DNA of 8,818 bases. Source: Christensenella sp. UBA1685. Lineage in GTDB: Bacteria; Bacillota; Clostridia; Christensenellales; CAG-138. Within the stretch, counting starts at the first letter, position 1, and every line of letters begins with the position of its first letter. The notes beneath the pieces were generated by a model that worked only from the letters and a program-made list of their open reading frames with translations, was not told where the DNA came from and made no database searches. The position numbers and the translations under genes were made by a program. The DNA is taken from positions 1 to 8,818 of the forward strand of contig DCKB01000075.1 in the NCBI GenBank assembly GCA_002320595.1. Direction: 5' to 3'. This document shows positions 1 through 7,813 of this stretch, one piece after another.

Positions 1-43
1 ATGTCAATCCCTTTTTTGAAAATTCTGACGAAAAATCTTCTGT

Positions 44-72
44 TTGCATCCTTGCCCCTTTCCGCGTATAAT
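44..72 (+). promoter_or_regulatory. Putative sigma-A promoter of murI
   Basis: A perfect -10 hexamer TATAAT lies at 67-72. A partial -35 hexamer TTGCAT (three of six consensus bases) lies at 44-49, with an optimal 17-bp spacer. Transcription would begin near 79-80 and leave a leader of about 60 nt before the murI ATG. The leader holds the ribosome binding site AGGTGGAGG (119-127), 12 nt before the start codon. No other gene start is seen between this promoter and murI. The 43 bases to its left show no recognisable gene or terminator. Confidence 0.6.
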
Positions 73-139
73 CTACAACGTAAAAACACGGGTCAGCTCT
101 GCGCCTTTTTCGCGCGGTAGGTGGAGGTTTGTTGCTACC

Positions 140-922
140 ATGGAAAGTTCAATCGGCGTATTTGATTCCGGCCTTGGCGGGGTAAGCGTGCTGCGTGAAG
201 CCATTCGCGTTCTGCCCCATGAAAGATTTATATATTATGGAGACAACCGCAATGCTCCCTATGGGGACCGTACAGAAGCGGAAATCACCAAGCTTACGCT
301 GCGTTGTGCGCATACCCTTGCAAATCAAGGCGTCAAAGCGATTCTTATTGCCTGCAATACGGCAACGGCAACTTGCATCGAACGGATCCGCAACGAGCTT
401 GATGTTCCCGTAGTCAGCGTTGAACCCGCCATCAAGCCCGCATGCATGCAGCCGGGATATGGCAAGATTCTCATGATGGCCACACGGGCCACAACCCGTT
501 TACAGCGGTACCTTGATTTGCAGGCACGCATGCCCGATCCTTCCCGCATCCTCAATATTCCCTGCCCGGGTCTTGTCGAGCGCATCGAACAGGGCATTTT
601 TGCAGAGAATGCCTTCGATGATCTGCTTGACACTTACCTTTCTGCTTACCATACTATGCAAATCGACGGAATTGTGCTCGGCTGCACCCATTACGTTTTT
701 ATCCGCAACGCCATCCGCCGTTATGCAACGATGCATTTTTCCGGTGCCTGCAAATTATTCGATGGAAATGAGGCAACCGCGCACCAGCTTGCGCGCGTTC
801 TTGAAGAACACAACATGGCAAGCGATGCGGGAGAGCCTGGCGGCGTGGAGTTTCACACCAGCGGCGATCCCTCACGGTATCGTCCAATTTTTGATATGCT
901 TCTTCGGCAGCCCGGCATTTAA
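140..922 (+). CDS. murI: Glutamate racemase (MurI)
   Basis: Glutamate racemase interconverts L- and D-glutamate in the cytoplasm without a cofactor and supplies D-Glu for the peptidoglycan stem peptide. The 260-residue product matches the family length (about 255-285). Visible motifs are the N-terminal GVFDSGLGG (6-14, proton-chain Asp9), a YGDNRNAPYG segment (33-42, family usual form YFGDTARAPYG), the first catalytic cysteine in ACNTATA (Cys72), and the second in LGCTHY (Cys182, with His184). GNEATA (209-214) and a C-terminal TSGDP (240-244) also fit. The ATG at 140 is chosen because FDSGLGG normally lies within ten residues of the N-terminus and AGGTGGAGG lies upstream. An in-frame TTG at 44 would add 32 unrelated residues. 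The gene is monocistronic, with its own promoter and terminator. An aspartate racemase of the same superfamily is the alternative, but the motif set favours MurI. Confidence 0.95.
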   Translation: MESSIGVFDSGLGGVSVLREAIRVLPHERFIYYGDNRNAPYGDRTEAEITKLTLRCAHTLANQGVKAILIACNTATATCIERIRNELDVPVVSVEPAIKPACMQPGYGKILMMATRATTRLQRYLDLQARMPDPSRILNIPCPGLVERIEQGIFAENAFDDLLDTYLSAYHTMQIDGIVLGCTHYVFIRNAIRRYATMHFSGACKLFDGNEATAHQLARVLEEHNMASDAGEPGGVEFHTSGDPSRYRPIFDMLLRQPGI

Positions 923-942
923 CGCCGCGGTTGCCCTTTTTT
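906..942 (+). terminator. Rho-independent terminator of murI, overlapping its stop codon
   Basis: A stem of GGCA/TGCC, one G-T wobble, CC/GG and CGGC/GCCG with a single bulged C spans 906-935 and closes a loop of about 7 nt containing the murI TAA (920-922). It is followed by C and six T (937-942). It acts in the plus direction only. On the minus strand the stem is not followed by a U-run, so it should not terminate the opposing operon efficiently. Confidence 0.75.
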
Positions 943-943
943 C

Positions 944-2536
944 TTATGCCTTATAAATCGTATTTCCATCCTTGATCGTTTCAAGCACGCGAACCTCCCG
1001 GAGCTTCGCAGGATCCGTTTTTAATGGATCCCTGTCAAGAATCACGAAGTCCGCCCGTTTTCCGTTTCGGATGCTCCCCTTTTCGTCTTCTTCAAAGTAT
1101 TGGTAGGCCGCGTTTCGCGTAACTGCGCGGAGTGCTTCGAGCGTGCTGATCCGTTCGCTCGCCCCGAGCGCCTCTCCCGCCTTCGTTTTCCTGTTTACAG
1201 CACACCAAACGGTTTCGATCATATCCGGCTCGATCACCGGGGCATCCTGATGGAAGGTAAACTGAATTCCCTCCCCCAAAGCCGATGCAGCCGGACTGAT
1301 CTCGTCTGCTCGTGCGCGCCCGAAATTCTCAATATGCACATCTCCCCAATGATAGACATGCGCGACGAAAAAAGAAGGAAGCAGTCCGGCGGAACGCACG
1401 CGTGGAAGCTGATCCCGCCCGAGAAGCTGCGCATGGATGATAACCGGCCGCAATGCAGCGACGTCCATTTTCTGCCTCTCCAGCTCCGCAACGGCATCGA
1501 TATACTGTTCGGCGGCGGCATCTCCGTTGCAGTGTGCAAGGATCTGCATTTGTTGCGCAAAAGCAAGGCGAATAAACTCCCGTACCTTCGCATCCGAAAG
1601 CGTTCCATAACCGAAATAATCCGGGGCGTCACGGTAAGGCGTGCGCATCCAGGCTGTGCGGCCCTGGGGTGAACCATCCAGAAACATTTTATATCCGCCA
1701 AGCTTGAAATGCCGGTCATACTGTTTTACAGCTTTAGGGAATTCACGCAGGAGCGCATCGCCGCTTGCTGCATCCGCATAACCGACAACATCAAGCCAAA
1801 GCCGCTTCTTCTCCAGCAGCCCGTGATACAGCGGCGCAAGCTGTTCTGCAAAAAAGCCTTCCTGAACCGTGGTGATCCCGTAGGAAGCGCACTTCCGCTG
1901 TGCCGTTTCATATGCGGCAAGCAACGCGGAAAAATCCGGCATCGGTATTCTTTGCAGGTTGGAAACGAATGCCGTTTCTTCCATATATCCGGTTGGCTGC
2001 CCATCCGCCGTTTTTTCGATCAGCCCGCCTGCAGGGGATTCCGTTTCGGATGTGATTCCAAGCATCTCCAGCGCCCGTGTGTTGAATACGCCCATATGCC
2101 CCGACTTGTGCTGAATCACAAGCGGGTTCTCGGGCGACGCGATATCCAGGATTTTCGCCGCCGGATGTTTTTTTTCAGCAAGCTGGTTGTGGTCGTATCC
2201 CTTTGCAATGACCCATTCGCCCGGTTTCACATTGTTTTCGCTGACAAAAGCACGAATGCGCTCCTCAATATCGGAAAAGCTGTATGCTTCATCCAAAGGA
2301 GCCTGAAGCTGCGCATTTGCGACAGCGGAAAAATGGCTGTGTGCATCAAGGAATGCGGGCATGAGCGTTCGCCCCGCAAGGTCGATTTTTTCGGCCTCCT
2401 TCCCCACACAGCAGCTAAGCAGCGTTTCCGTTTTCCCTACGCCGCAGATTCTTCCGTTTTCCGTACAAACTGCCTCTGCATAAAGCGGCGTATCCATCGT
2501 CAGCACAGTTCCGTTATAATATAGTTTTTTCATCAT
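944..2536 (-). CDS. Metal-dependent amidohydrolase, YtcJ-like (Amidohydro_3 family)
   Basis: The protein has 530 residues, typical of Amidohydro_3 / YtcJ-like enzymes, which hydrolyse amide or related C-N bonds in a metal-bearing TIM barrel. The real substrate cannot be read from sequence. Visible features are a small N-terminal beta domain, the metal-binding DAHSHF (His66, His68), a likely bridging lysine in GYKMFLDG (Lys283), metal histidines in AHCNGDA (His335) and IIHAQ (His368), and the catalytic aspartate in FTFHQDAP (Asp431). A C-terminal segment GSIRNGKRADFVILDRDP (488-505) is the usual end of amidohydrolase composite domains. No signal peptide is seen, so it is probably cytoplasmic. 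Two adjacent ATG codons (2536 and 2533) follow AAGGGA; the second has the better spacing. The ribosome site overlaps the mnmA stop and the gap is 9 bp, so it is probably the last gene of the operon. Family assignment is firm; specific function is unknown. Confidence 0.88.
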   Translation of the reverse strand: MMKKLYYNGTVLTMDTPLYAEAVCTENGRICGVGKTETLLSCCVGKEAEKIDLAGRTLMPAFLDAHSHFSAVANAQLQAPLDEAYSFSDIEERIRAFVSENNVKPGEWVIAKGYDHNQLAEKKHPAAKILDIASPENPLVIQHKSGHMGVFNTRALEMLGITSETESPAGGLIEKTADGQPTGYMEETAFVSNLQRIPMPDFSALLAAYETAQRKCASYGITTVQEGFFAEQLAPLYHGLLEKKRLWLDVVGYADAASGDALLREFPKAVKQYDRHFKLGGYKMFLDGSPQGRTAWMRTPYRDAPDYFGYGTLSDAKVREFIRLAFAQQMQILAHCNGDAAAEQYIDAVAELERQKMDVAALRPVIIHAQLLGRDQLPRVRSAGLLPSFFVAHVYHWGDVHIENFGRARADEISPAASALGEGIQFTFHQDAPVIEPDMIETVWCAVNRKTKAGEALGASERISTLEALRAVTRNAAYQYFEEDEKGSIRNGKRADFVILDRDPLKTDPAKLREVRVLETIKDGNTIYKA

Positions 2537-2545
2537 TCTCTTCCC

Positions 2546-3688
2546 TTAATTTCTGCTTTGCTTCTGGTCGCCCAACCTGATCTCTTTGAGCGGCCTCGTT
2601 TCCCCGATGGGGCCTCCGCCCAAGCATACCTCCCCGTCGTAAAGCACCGCCCACTGTCCGGGTGTTACAGCACGCTGCGGCTGCAAAAAGTCAATCGTGC
2701 AGCCTTCCCTGTCCATCGTGACCCGCACAGCCTGATCCGGCTGGCGATACCGGAACTTCGCCGTACATTCAAAGGTACGCGCCGGCGCTTCCCCTGCGAT
2801 GAAATGCATTTGGGGTGCATGCAGCCCCAGCGAAAGCAGTTCTTCATGCTCTCCCTGCTGCACGATGAGCAGGTTGCGCGCAAGGTCTTTCCCGATCACG
2901 AACCAGCTTTCTCCGCTCCCCTCGCGTTGTCCGCCGATTCCAAGCCCGCGGCGTTGTCCGAGCGTATAATACATGAGCCCGTCATGCCTGCCGATCACCT
3001 TCCCGGAAAGCGTCACGATCTCACCCGGCTGCGCAGGCAGATACTGCATCAAAAAGCGTTTAAAGTTGCGTTCTCCAATGAAGCAGATTCCCGTTGAATC
3101 CTTTTTCAGCGCCGTTGCAAGCCCGGCTTCCGCAGCAATGGTCCGAAGTTCCTTTTTTTGTAACCCCCCCACCGGGAACATCGCACGGGCAAGCTGTGCC
3201 TGCGTCAATCCTGCAAGAAAATAGGTTTGATCCTTGCCCGCATCGGCCGCGCGCAAAAGGCGCACGGCATCCCCCTCCCGCCTGAGGCGGGCATAGTGCC
3301 CCGTTGCAAGGGCGGAAGCTCCGGTGCGCAAAGCAAAATCCAAAAAGGCTTTGAACTTGATTTCGCAATTGCAAAGCACATCCGGATTGGGCGTGCGCCC
3401 CGCGCGGTATTCCTCCAAAAAATAAGAAAATACCCGCTCTCTGTATTCTTTGGCAAAGTTGACCGTGTAATACGGAATCCCGATCTGCTCGCTGACGCGG
3501 CGCACATCCTCATAATCCGCCGTTGCCGTGCAGACGCCATCCTCGTCCGTTTCTTCCCAGTTTTTCATGAACACGCCGGCTACGTCATATCCCTGCTGTT
3601 TCAGCAGCAGGGCAGCAACAGAGGAATCCACGCCGCCGGACATTCCAACCACGATCCTGTTTTCCGTTTTAAACTCAAATCCTTCCAT
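2546..3688 (-). CDS. mnmA: tRNA-specific 2-thiouridylase MnmA
   Basis: MnmA adenylates and then thiolates U34 of tRNA-Lys, -Glu and -Gln to give s2U, using ATP and persulfide sulfur passed on from a cysteine desulfurase. The 380 residues match the family. The PP-loop ATP site is SGGVDSS (17-23). GVFMKNW (38-44) and TDEDGVCTATADYEDV (47-62) are highly typical of the Bacillus form. The catalytic cysteine sits in NPDVLCN (Cys106), the ATP/tRNA motif is KDQTYFLAG (152-160), and the second cysteine that receives the persulfide is in STGICFIGER (Cys202). TLGQRRGLGIGG begins the C-terminal beta-barrel region. One oddity is Cys108 in LCNCEIKF, where Bacillus and E. coli proteins usually have lysine. 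The ATG at 3688 follows GGAGGAG, which lies in the last codons of the upstream lipoprotein gene, with a 5-bp gap between the genes. Housekeeping function; its placement in an envelope-signalling operon is noteworthy. Confidence 0.96.
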   Translation of the reverse strand: MEGFEFKTENRIVVGMSGGVDSSVAALLLKQQGYDVAGVFMKNWEETDEDGVCTATADYEDVRRVSEQIGIPYYTVNFAKEYRERVFSYFLEEYRAGRTPNPDVLCNCEIKFKAFLDFALRTGASALATGHYARLRREGDAVRLLRAADAGKDQTYFLAGLTQAQLARAMFPVGGLQKKELRTIAAEAGLATALKKDSTGICFIGERNFKRFLMQYLPAQPGEIVTLSGKVIGRHDGLMYYTLGQRRGLGIGGQREGSGESWFVIGKDLARNLLIVQQGEHEELLSLGLHAPQMHFIAGEAPARTFECTAKFRYRQPDQAVRVTMDREGCTIDFLQPQRAVTPGQWAVLYDGEVCLGGGPIGETRPLKEIRLGDQKQSRN

Positions 3689-3693
3689 GCGCT

Positions 3694-5289
3694 TTACTCC
3701 TCCACAATCAACCCTGGGTTGCGCACAAGCGCATTGCCCAAATAGATCTGCCCAACCGTGTCCAGTTTCTTTCCGTTTTCAAGCATCCAAACGCTGGAGA
3801 TCATGGGCATGTCGGTCAATGTATTCACCACGCCGTAAATGAACATGCTTTCGCGTCTTGACGGTGCCATGGAAGAATCTCCATCCAGAAAAGCACGCAG
3901 CTTCTGCGTGAACCCTTCCGCCCAATCGATCACCGCAACATTCCCGCTCAAGTAAACATCCTTCACATCCTCCGCCGTAAACAGCGGATAGGCAACGCCG
4001 GGATCGGCAACGCCGCCGAGCAGTTCCTGTAGCCGCGCATGCGGATCGTACGCCGCAGCCTGTGGGATGATCCGCTTGATCCCATATAGTACGGCTCCGT
4101 CTGCATCCGGATAGTAGAGGGTGATTTCATGCCCTATCCGATCGGTAAAATCTACGCGGCGAAGCACATCCCCTCCGAGCGTTTGCAGAATATTGATGTT
4201 TTCCGTCTCCGCCGCTGTACCTCCGGCTTGTTCCTCATCCTTCTGATTCACCGGCGCGGCAGGCTGCGCTTCTTCGCCGATACAAATCCGAACTCCGTTC
4301 ACGTTTGGAATGAATCCGGTTATGGTCAGTGTCAGCGCGCCGCACATAATCGCTTCATCATAGTTGGCCGCATCCGGTTGTTCAATTACGAGTTCGATGA
4401 TGCAATCGCTCTCCGTATCTTCCACTCCGCTTTCCATCTTTCCGCTGTATATAACCTTTGGATCGGAAAGGAGCTTGAAGTCAACAGGCAAAACCGGTTC
4501 AAGGCTGCCTTGCGCGTCTCCGCCGGCAAGCCGTTCAATCAGCAGCTTCGCTATTTCGGACTTTGTGCTTCCTTCAGGATAGCTTACTTCCGCGTTGCGT
4601 GCCGTAAGCAGCGCGCCTCCCGCATTTGCAAAGTAGAGCGTTGCCATCTGCGTGACATACTGCGTATCCTCCGTGATGGCCGTACCGCTTTCAGCCTTAT
4701 AAAGCGCCTTATACGTCCGCTCCATGTTTCTTAGATATATAGGAAGTTCTTCTTCCAGCGGGGACATGCTGCCAAGCGTATACCCCAGATATCCAAGTTC
4801 CTGTTCATAAAAGTAAACGTTGACCGTATCGACTCCCTCGGCAGCGGCCACCGTGGCTGCAACGGCAGCGCGCGTTTTGAGCCACTCCGTAGCGCTCGGG
4901 ATAAACTTATCAACTTCAAAATAGACGTTGCAGACTTCGCCGCATAGCTCTACCCGGTTCAGCCGGGACAGCGCGGAAACGCTCCTTTTAAGATCCGGCC
5001 TGTCCACGTCCGGCCCGGCGATCAGCGCATTGAGCGCCGCCTCGGCGCGGCTGGTCTGCGTGTCATAAAACACCTCGCGCTTTTGCACTTTAAGGCTTTT
5101 TTCGTCCTGAGACAGGAAGTACAATTCCGCCTCAAATGAGCTCTTATTCACAGCTTCCCCGCGTTCCGGCGGCATGCGGTCGCTTAGAATGATGGCGGGC
5201 GGAATCTCATTCGTGGCTGTACACCCACCAAGCGCCGCGGCAAAAATGAGCAGCGCCAACAAGCAGGCGCAGGCTTTGATCCTTCTCAT
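3694..5289 (-). CDS. GerM-like lipoprotein with three GerMN-type units
   Basis: The 531-residue precursor begins with basic residues, a hydrophobic stretch (about 7-20) and the lipobox LGGC, so Cys23 should be lipidated after signal peptidase II cleavage and the protein anchored on the outer face of the membrane. The mature part appears to hold three GerMN-like units at roughly 51-172, 209-338 and 386-520. Each starts with a strand such as AELYFLS, ATLYFAN or ITLYYPD, then a helix with L-x-x-L-x-x-G (ALNALIAGP, LLIERLAGG, RLQELLGGV) and a strand such as VYLSGNVAVIDW. B. subtilis GerM, a sporulation/germination protein, has two units in about 366 residues. An acidic, Ala/Gln/Glu-rich linker (339-370) precedes the third. 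The start ATG overlaps the upstream stop as ATGA, with AGGAG (5297-5301) 7 nt away. The exact role is unknown; envelope or peptidoglycan-linked function is inferred. Confidence 0.85.
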   Translation of the reverse strand: MRRIKACACLLALLIFAAALGGCTATNEIPPAIILSDRMPPERGEAVNKSSFEAELYFLSQDEKSLKVQKREVFYDTQTSRAEAALNALIAGPDVDRPDLKRSVSALSRLNRVELCGEVCNVYFEVDKFIPSATEWLKTRAAVAATVAAAEGVDTVNVYFYEQELGYLGYTLGSMSPLEEELPIYLRNMERTYKALYKAESGTAITEDTQYVTQMATLYFANAGGALLTARNAEVSYPEGSTKSEIAKLLIERLAGGDAQGSLEPVLPVDFKLLSDPKVIYSGKMESGVEDTESDCIIELVIEQPDAANYDEAIMCGALTLTITGFIPNVNGVRICIGEEAQPAAPVNQKDEEQAGGTAAETENINILQTLGGDVLRRVDFTDRIGHEITLYYPDADGAVLYGIKRIIPQAAAYDPHARLQELLGGVADPGVAYPLFTAEDVKDVYLSGNVAVIDWAEGFTQKLRAFLDGDSSMAPSRRESMFIYGVVNTLTDMPMISSVWMLENGKKLDTVGQIYLGNALVRNPGLIVEE

Positions 5290-6326
5290 GCCTTTTCTCC
5301 TAATGCATCCAGGAAAGCATAATATCCAACCCGGTATATTTCCCCCTCATTTTTCAATTGCAGCCGCGTGCGTATAATCCGCCGCGCGTGGCTTTCCCCA
5401 TCCGTGAGCTCAATCTCCGCCTCTACGCTTGCATAATTGGCGTTTTGCCCCACGGTGTAATCGTAGACCGCATAGTCCGTGACGCGGCCAACGGCATTGA
5501 GCGCCGCTTCAAACTCTGCGTAAGCCGGTTTTTGCCCTTCTCCGCTCTCCATTTCCGCAAAAAGCCCGTAAATTTCATCCAGCTCACCGGCTTTCATGTG
5601 CCGCAGGATGCACTCTACAATGCTTGCCGGGGTAGCCAGCACATCTTCCTGAAATTCCATGGGCTCAAGCAGGCTGGAAACCGCGCCTCCCATATCCTCA
5701 ATTCCAAGCTCGTCATAGCGCAGGCGCTCTGCCGCAGTTCCCTTTCGGTTGACCAAAAGCATGACGCGGATTTCCGGCGCATACGCCGTAATTGAGTTGA
5801 CGATTGCATATAATCCCGCGCGTCTGTCGGCATAGAGCGCCTCTTTTGCCGCCGCAATGCGGGCATTGTATTCCGCCTCCGTAATTTCCTCGCGTGCAAG
5901 CAATTGAGAGGATTCTTCTTTTACTTCGCGCAGCGCCGAATCATCAAGGTATTCTTCAGAAAGCGTAACGTACAAGATGCTCCCGTCACGTGCAATCTCC
6001 AGCGCTTCCGTGCCATCCGAAAATGCATTGCTTACATTTTCAGCAAGCGGCGGTACGCCGCTAAGCAGGGTACGTACAATCGCATCCTCAGCGCTTTCGT
6101 TAGAACGCACTGTAAGGCTGTGCCGGATCGCCACAAGGTATGGTTCGTTGGAAAGCCTGTAATACAGCGTGGCGGTAATGCTTCTTGTCGTTCCCGCTTC
6201 CGGATCAATCTGCGGAAGATCTTCCCGCACGCTGTCCTCCTGAATACTTTTCAGGCTGGTGCACCCGCAAAGGAGCAGCAGCATTGCGAGCAGCGCCGCA
6301 AAGTTCCTTTTCCTGCGGCTTCTCAT
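5286..6326 (-). CDS. GerMN-domain lipoprotein encoded directly after the histidine kinase
   Basis: The product has 346 residues. A short basic start (MRSRRKRN), a hydrophobic core (9-19) and the lipobox LCGC (lipidated Cys22) mark an exported lipoprotein. Residues about 47-195 look like one GerMN unit: ITATLYYRL, then AIVRTLLSGVPP, then GSILYVTLSEEYL, then LYAIVNSITAYAPEIRVMLLVN. The unit carries an acidic helical insertion at about 128-168. The C-terminal part (about 230-345) resembles a small alpha+beta NTF2-like fold (ASIVECILRHMKAGELDEIY, then VEAEIELTDG and RTRLQLKNEGE), but this is only a shape impression. The ATG at 6326 is chosen over an ATG 12 codons upstream because AAAGGAGG (6333-6340) lies 7 nt before it and the signal peptide then starts normally. 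The start overlaps the kinase stop as ATGA, and the gene end overlaps the next start the same way. Actinobacterial LpqB has the same place after mtrB but carries a beta-propeller, which is absent here. Confidence 0.85.
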   Translation of the reverse strand: MRSRRKRNFAALLAMLLLLCGCTSLKSIQEDSVREDLPQIDPEAGTTRSITATLYYRLSNEPYLVAIRHSLTVRSNESAEDAIVRTLLSGVPPLAENVSNAFSDGTEALEIARDGSILYVTLSEEYLDDSALREVKEESSQLLAREEITEAEYNARIAAAKEALYADRRAGLYAIVNSITAYAPEIRVMLLVNRKGTAAERLRYDELGIEDMGGAVSSLLEPMEFQEDVLATPASIVECILRHMKAGELDEIYGLFAEMESGEGQKPAYAEFEAALNAVGRVTDYAVYDYTVGQNANYASVEAEIELTDGESHARRIIRTRLQLKNEGEIYRVGYYAFLDALGEKA

Positions 6327-7813
6327 GCTGTTCCTCCTTTCTCCGCCGCGTCCGTGCGGCAAAGCGGGAGATGCACCGTGAATGTGCTTCCCTCGCCCAG
6401 CTTGCTTTCCACCTCGACATAGCCGTTGTATAGCGCCACAACCCGTTCCACAATGGCAAGGCCAAGCCCTGTTCCGCCCGTTCCGCGCGAACGCGCTTTA
6501 TCCACGCGGTAAAACCGTTCAAACACATGCGTCTGCGCCTCTTCGGGAATGCCAATTCCGGTGTCCGTAACGCGAAGCAGCGCTTCCTCATCGGAGGTAA
6601 GCACACGAACCTCCACATGCCCTTCGTCGGTATATTTCAGCGCATTTTCGATCAGATTCGTAGCCACCTGTTCAAGGCGCATGGCGTCGCCGGCAACCGT
6701 CGCCTCCTGCAGCGCGGCACGCAGCGCAATCCCCTTCTTGTCGGCAAGCGGCTGCAGGCGTTCCAGTACGCGGTGCGCCACGGCATCCAGCCGTACAGGC
6801 ACAGCCTGCACCTTGCTTTCCGTTTCATCGATCTGTACCAAGCGCAAAAGATCCGTGATTACGCGTGAAAGCCTGTCCACTTCATGGTTTACGTCCTGAA
6901 AGAACTCTTTCATCAGCGCAGGATCCGGGTTTTCCTCATAAAGGATGGATTCGGAAAGCAGTTTCATGGTGGAAAGCGGCGTTTTCAGTTCGTGTGAAGC
7001 GTTGGAAACGAATTCGTCGCGCACGCGGTCGTGCGCTTCAATTTGCTCGCTCATTCTGTTGAAGGCACGCCCAAGCTCCACCGTTTCATCGGTGCCGTGC
7101 ACCTCCACGCGCACGCCTCCCCCCTGTTTTCCCATGCGGCGGATTGCGTTCGTCAGCTCCAAAATCGGCTTTGTAACCACATTGGACATTGCAAAGCTCA
7201 ATCCGGCCATCACCAGTACCACCCCCAAAAAGGCGACGGTAATTTTCGTAATGATGCTGTTCACGGCGTCCTCTACGTCTTGCAGCAGCGTTGAAAACAG
7301 CACGGCTCCAACATAAAACCCATCCAGCGTAATGGGCGCAGTATAATAGACCGCCCAAACCGTCTGCTCGGCGCGCGTCCAAATATTGTTCTCCGCATCA
7401 TCCGTCCGGTCAATTTTATGAAACCCATAAGAAGATTGTTTGCCCGCAACAAGCACATCCCGCACCTCGCGGTAAGGCAGTTGGAACCCATTTTGATAGG
7501 AAGCTGAATCGGCGCGCACCACGGCGTCAACATCCAGAACAAGGATTCTGCCGTTCATTGTCTGCGCTCGCTCAACAATTAAATCATAAAGCTCGTTCGT
7601 GTCAGAAGGGTCAAGCTTTGGCGCAAGCTCCAGCGCAAGGCGCATCGTTTCCTCGGATTGCGTTTCCGTGCGCTGGGTCACTAAGAACGATTCCACAAGC
7701 CCCGAGATCACAAAGCTGATCGCAAAGAGCGCAACCGTTGTCACCAGAAGATAAATTGCAACCATTCGGCTGCGGATGGAGCCAAGAACCCTATTGCGCA
7801 AAGTAATATCCAA
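6323..7813 (-). CDS. Membrane sensor histidine kinase (HAMP-HisKA-HATPase), WalK/MtrB-like
   Basis: This two-component kinase is predicted to autophosphorylate on His274 and pass the phosphate to Asp53 of the regulator encoded just upstream. Order of parts in 496 residues: TM1 (about 17-40), an extracellular sensor of about 145 residues (41-187, likely PAS/CACHE-like), TM2 (188-210), HAMP (211-263), HisKA with FVSNASHELKTPL (268-280), then HATPase_c with N box NLIENALKYT (386-395), G1 DTGIGIP (417-423), F box FERFYR (431-436) and G2 GTGGTGLGL (444-452). No cytoplasmic PAS domain fits between HAMP and HisKA, unlike Bacillus WalK (about 611 residues). The start is uncertain. No ATG precedes TM1 closely except Met17. 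TTG at 7813 is used here, but GGGGAG directly abuts it, so TTG at 7801 (11 nt after GGGGAG) may be the true start. The gene overlaps the regulator by up to 23 nt and ends in ATGA with the lipoprotein start. Confidence 0.92.
   Translation of the reverse strand: MDITLRNRVLGSIRSRMVAIYLLVTTVALFAISFVISGLVESFLVTQRTETQSEETMRLALELAPKLDPSDTNELYDLIVERAQTMNGRILVLDVDAVVRADSASYQNGFQLPYREVRDVLVAGKQSSYGFHKIDRTDDAENNIWTRAEQTVWAVYYTAPITLDGFYVGAVLFSTLLQDVEDAVNSIITKITVAFLGVVLVMAGLSFAMSNVVTKPILELTNAIRRMGKQGGGVRVEVHGTDETVELGRAFNRMSEQIEAHDRVRDEFVSNASHELKTPLSTMKLLSESILYEENPDPALMKEFFQDVNHEVDRLSRVITDLLRLVQIDETESKVQAVPVRLDAVAHRVLERLQPLADKKGIALRAALQEATVAGDAMRLEQVATNLIENALKYTDEGHVEVRVLTSDEEALLRVTDTGIGIPEEAQTHVFERFYRVDKARSRGTGGTGLGLAIVERVVALYNGYVEVESKLGEGSTFTVHLPLCRTDAAEKGGTA

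Noticed and set aside
44..139. An upstream in-frame TTG extension of murI
   Set aside because: It would add 32 residues before FDSGLGG, its codons overlap the promoter, and a good ribosome site precedes ATG 140.
513..956. A 147-codon plus-strand frame overlapping murI and its terminator
   Set aside because: It is a shifted frame of murI with no conserved motif, and it would run through the terminator.
1709..2524. A 271-codon open frame on the plus strand, antisense to the amidohydrolase gene
   Set aside because: It lies wholly opposite a clear enzyme gene, the translation has no recognisable domain and is rich in Arg/Cys, and no ribosome site supports it. Long antisense frames are common under GC-leaning codon use.
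6327..6362. An upstream ATG giving a 12-residue longer first lipoprotein
   Set aside because: The longer start displaces the signal peptide, whereas AAAGGAGG and the ATGA overlap point to 6326.
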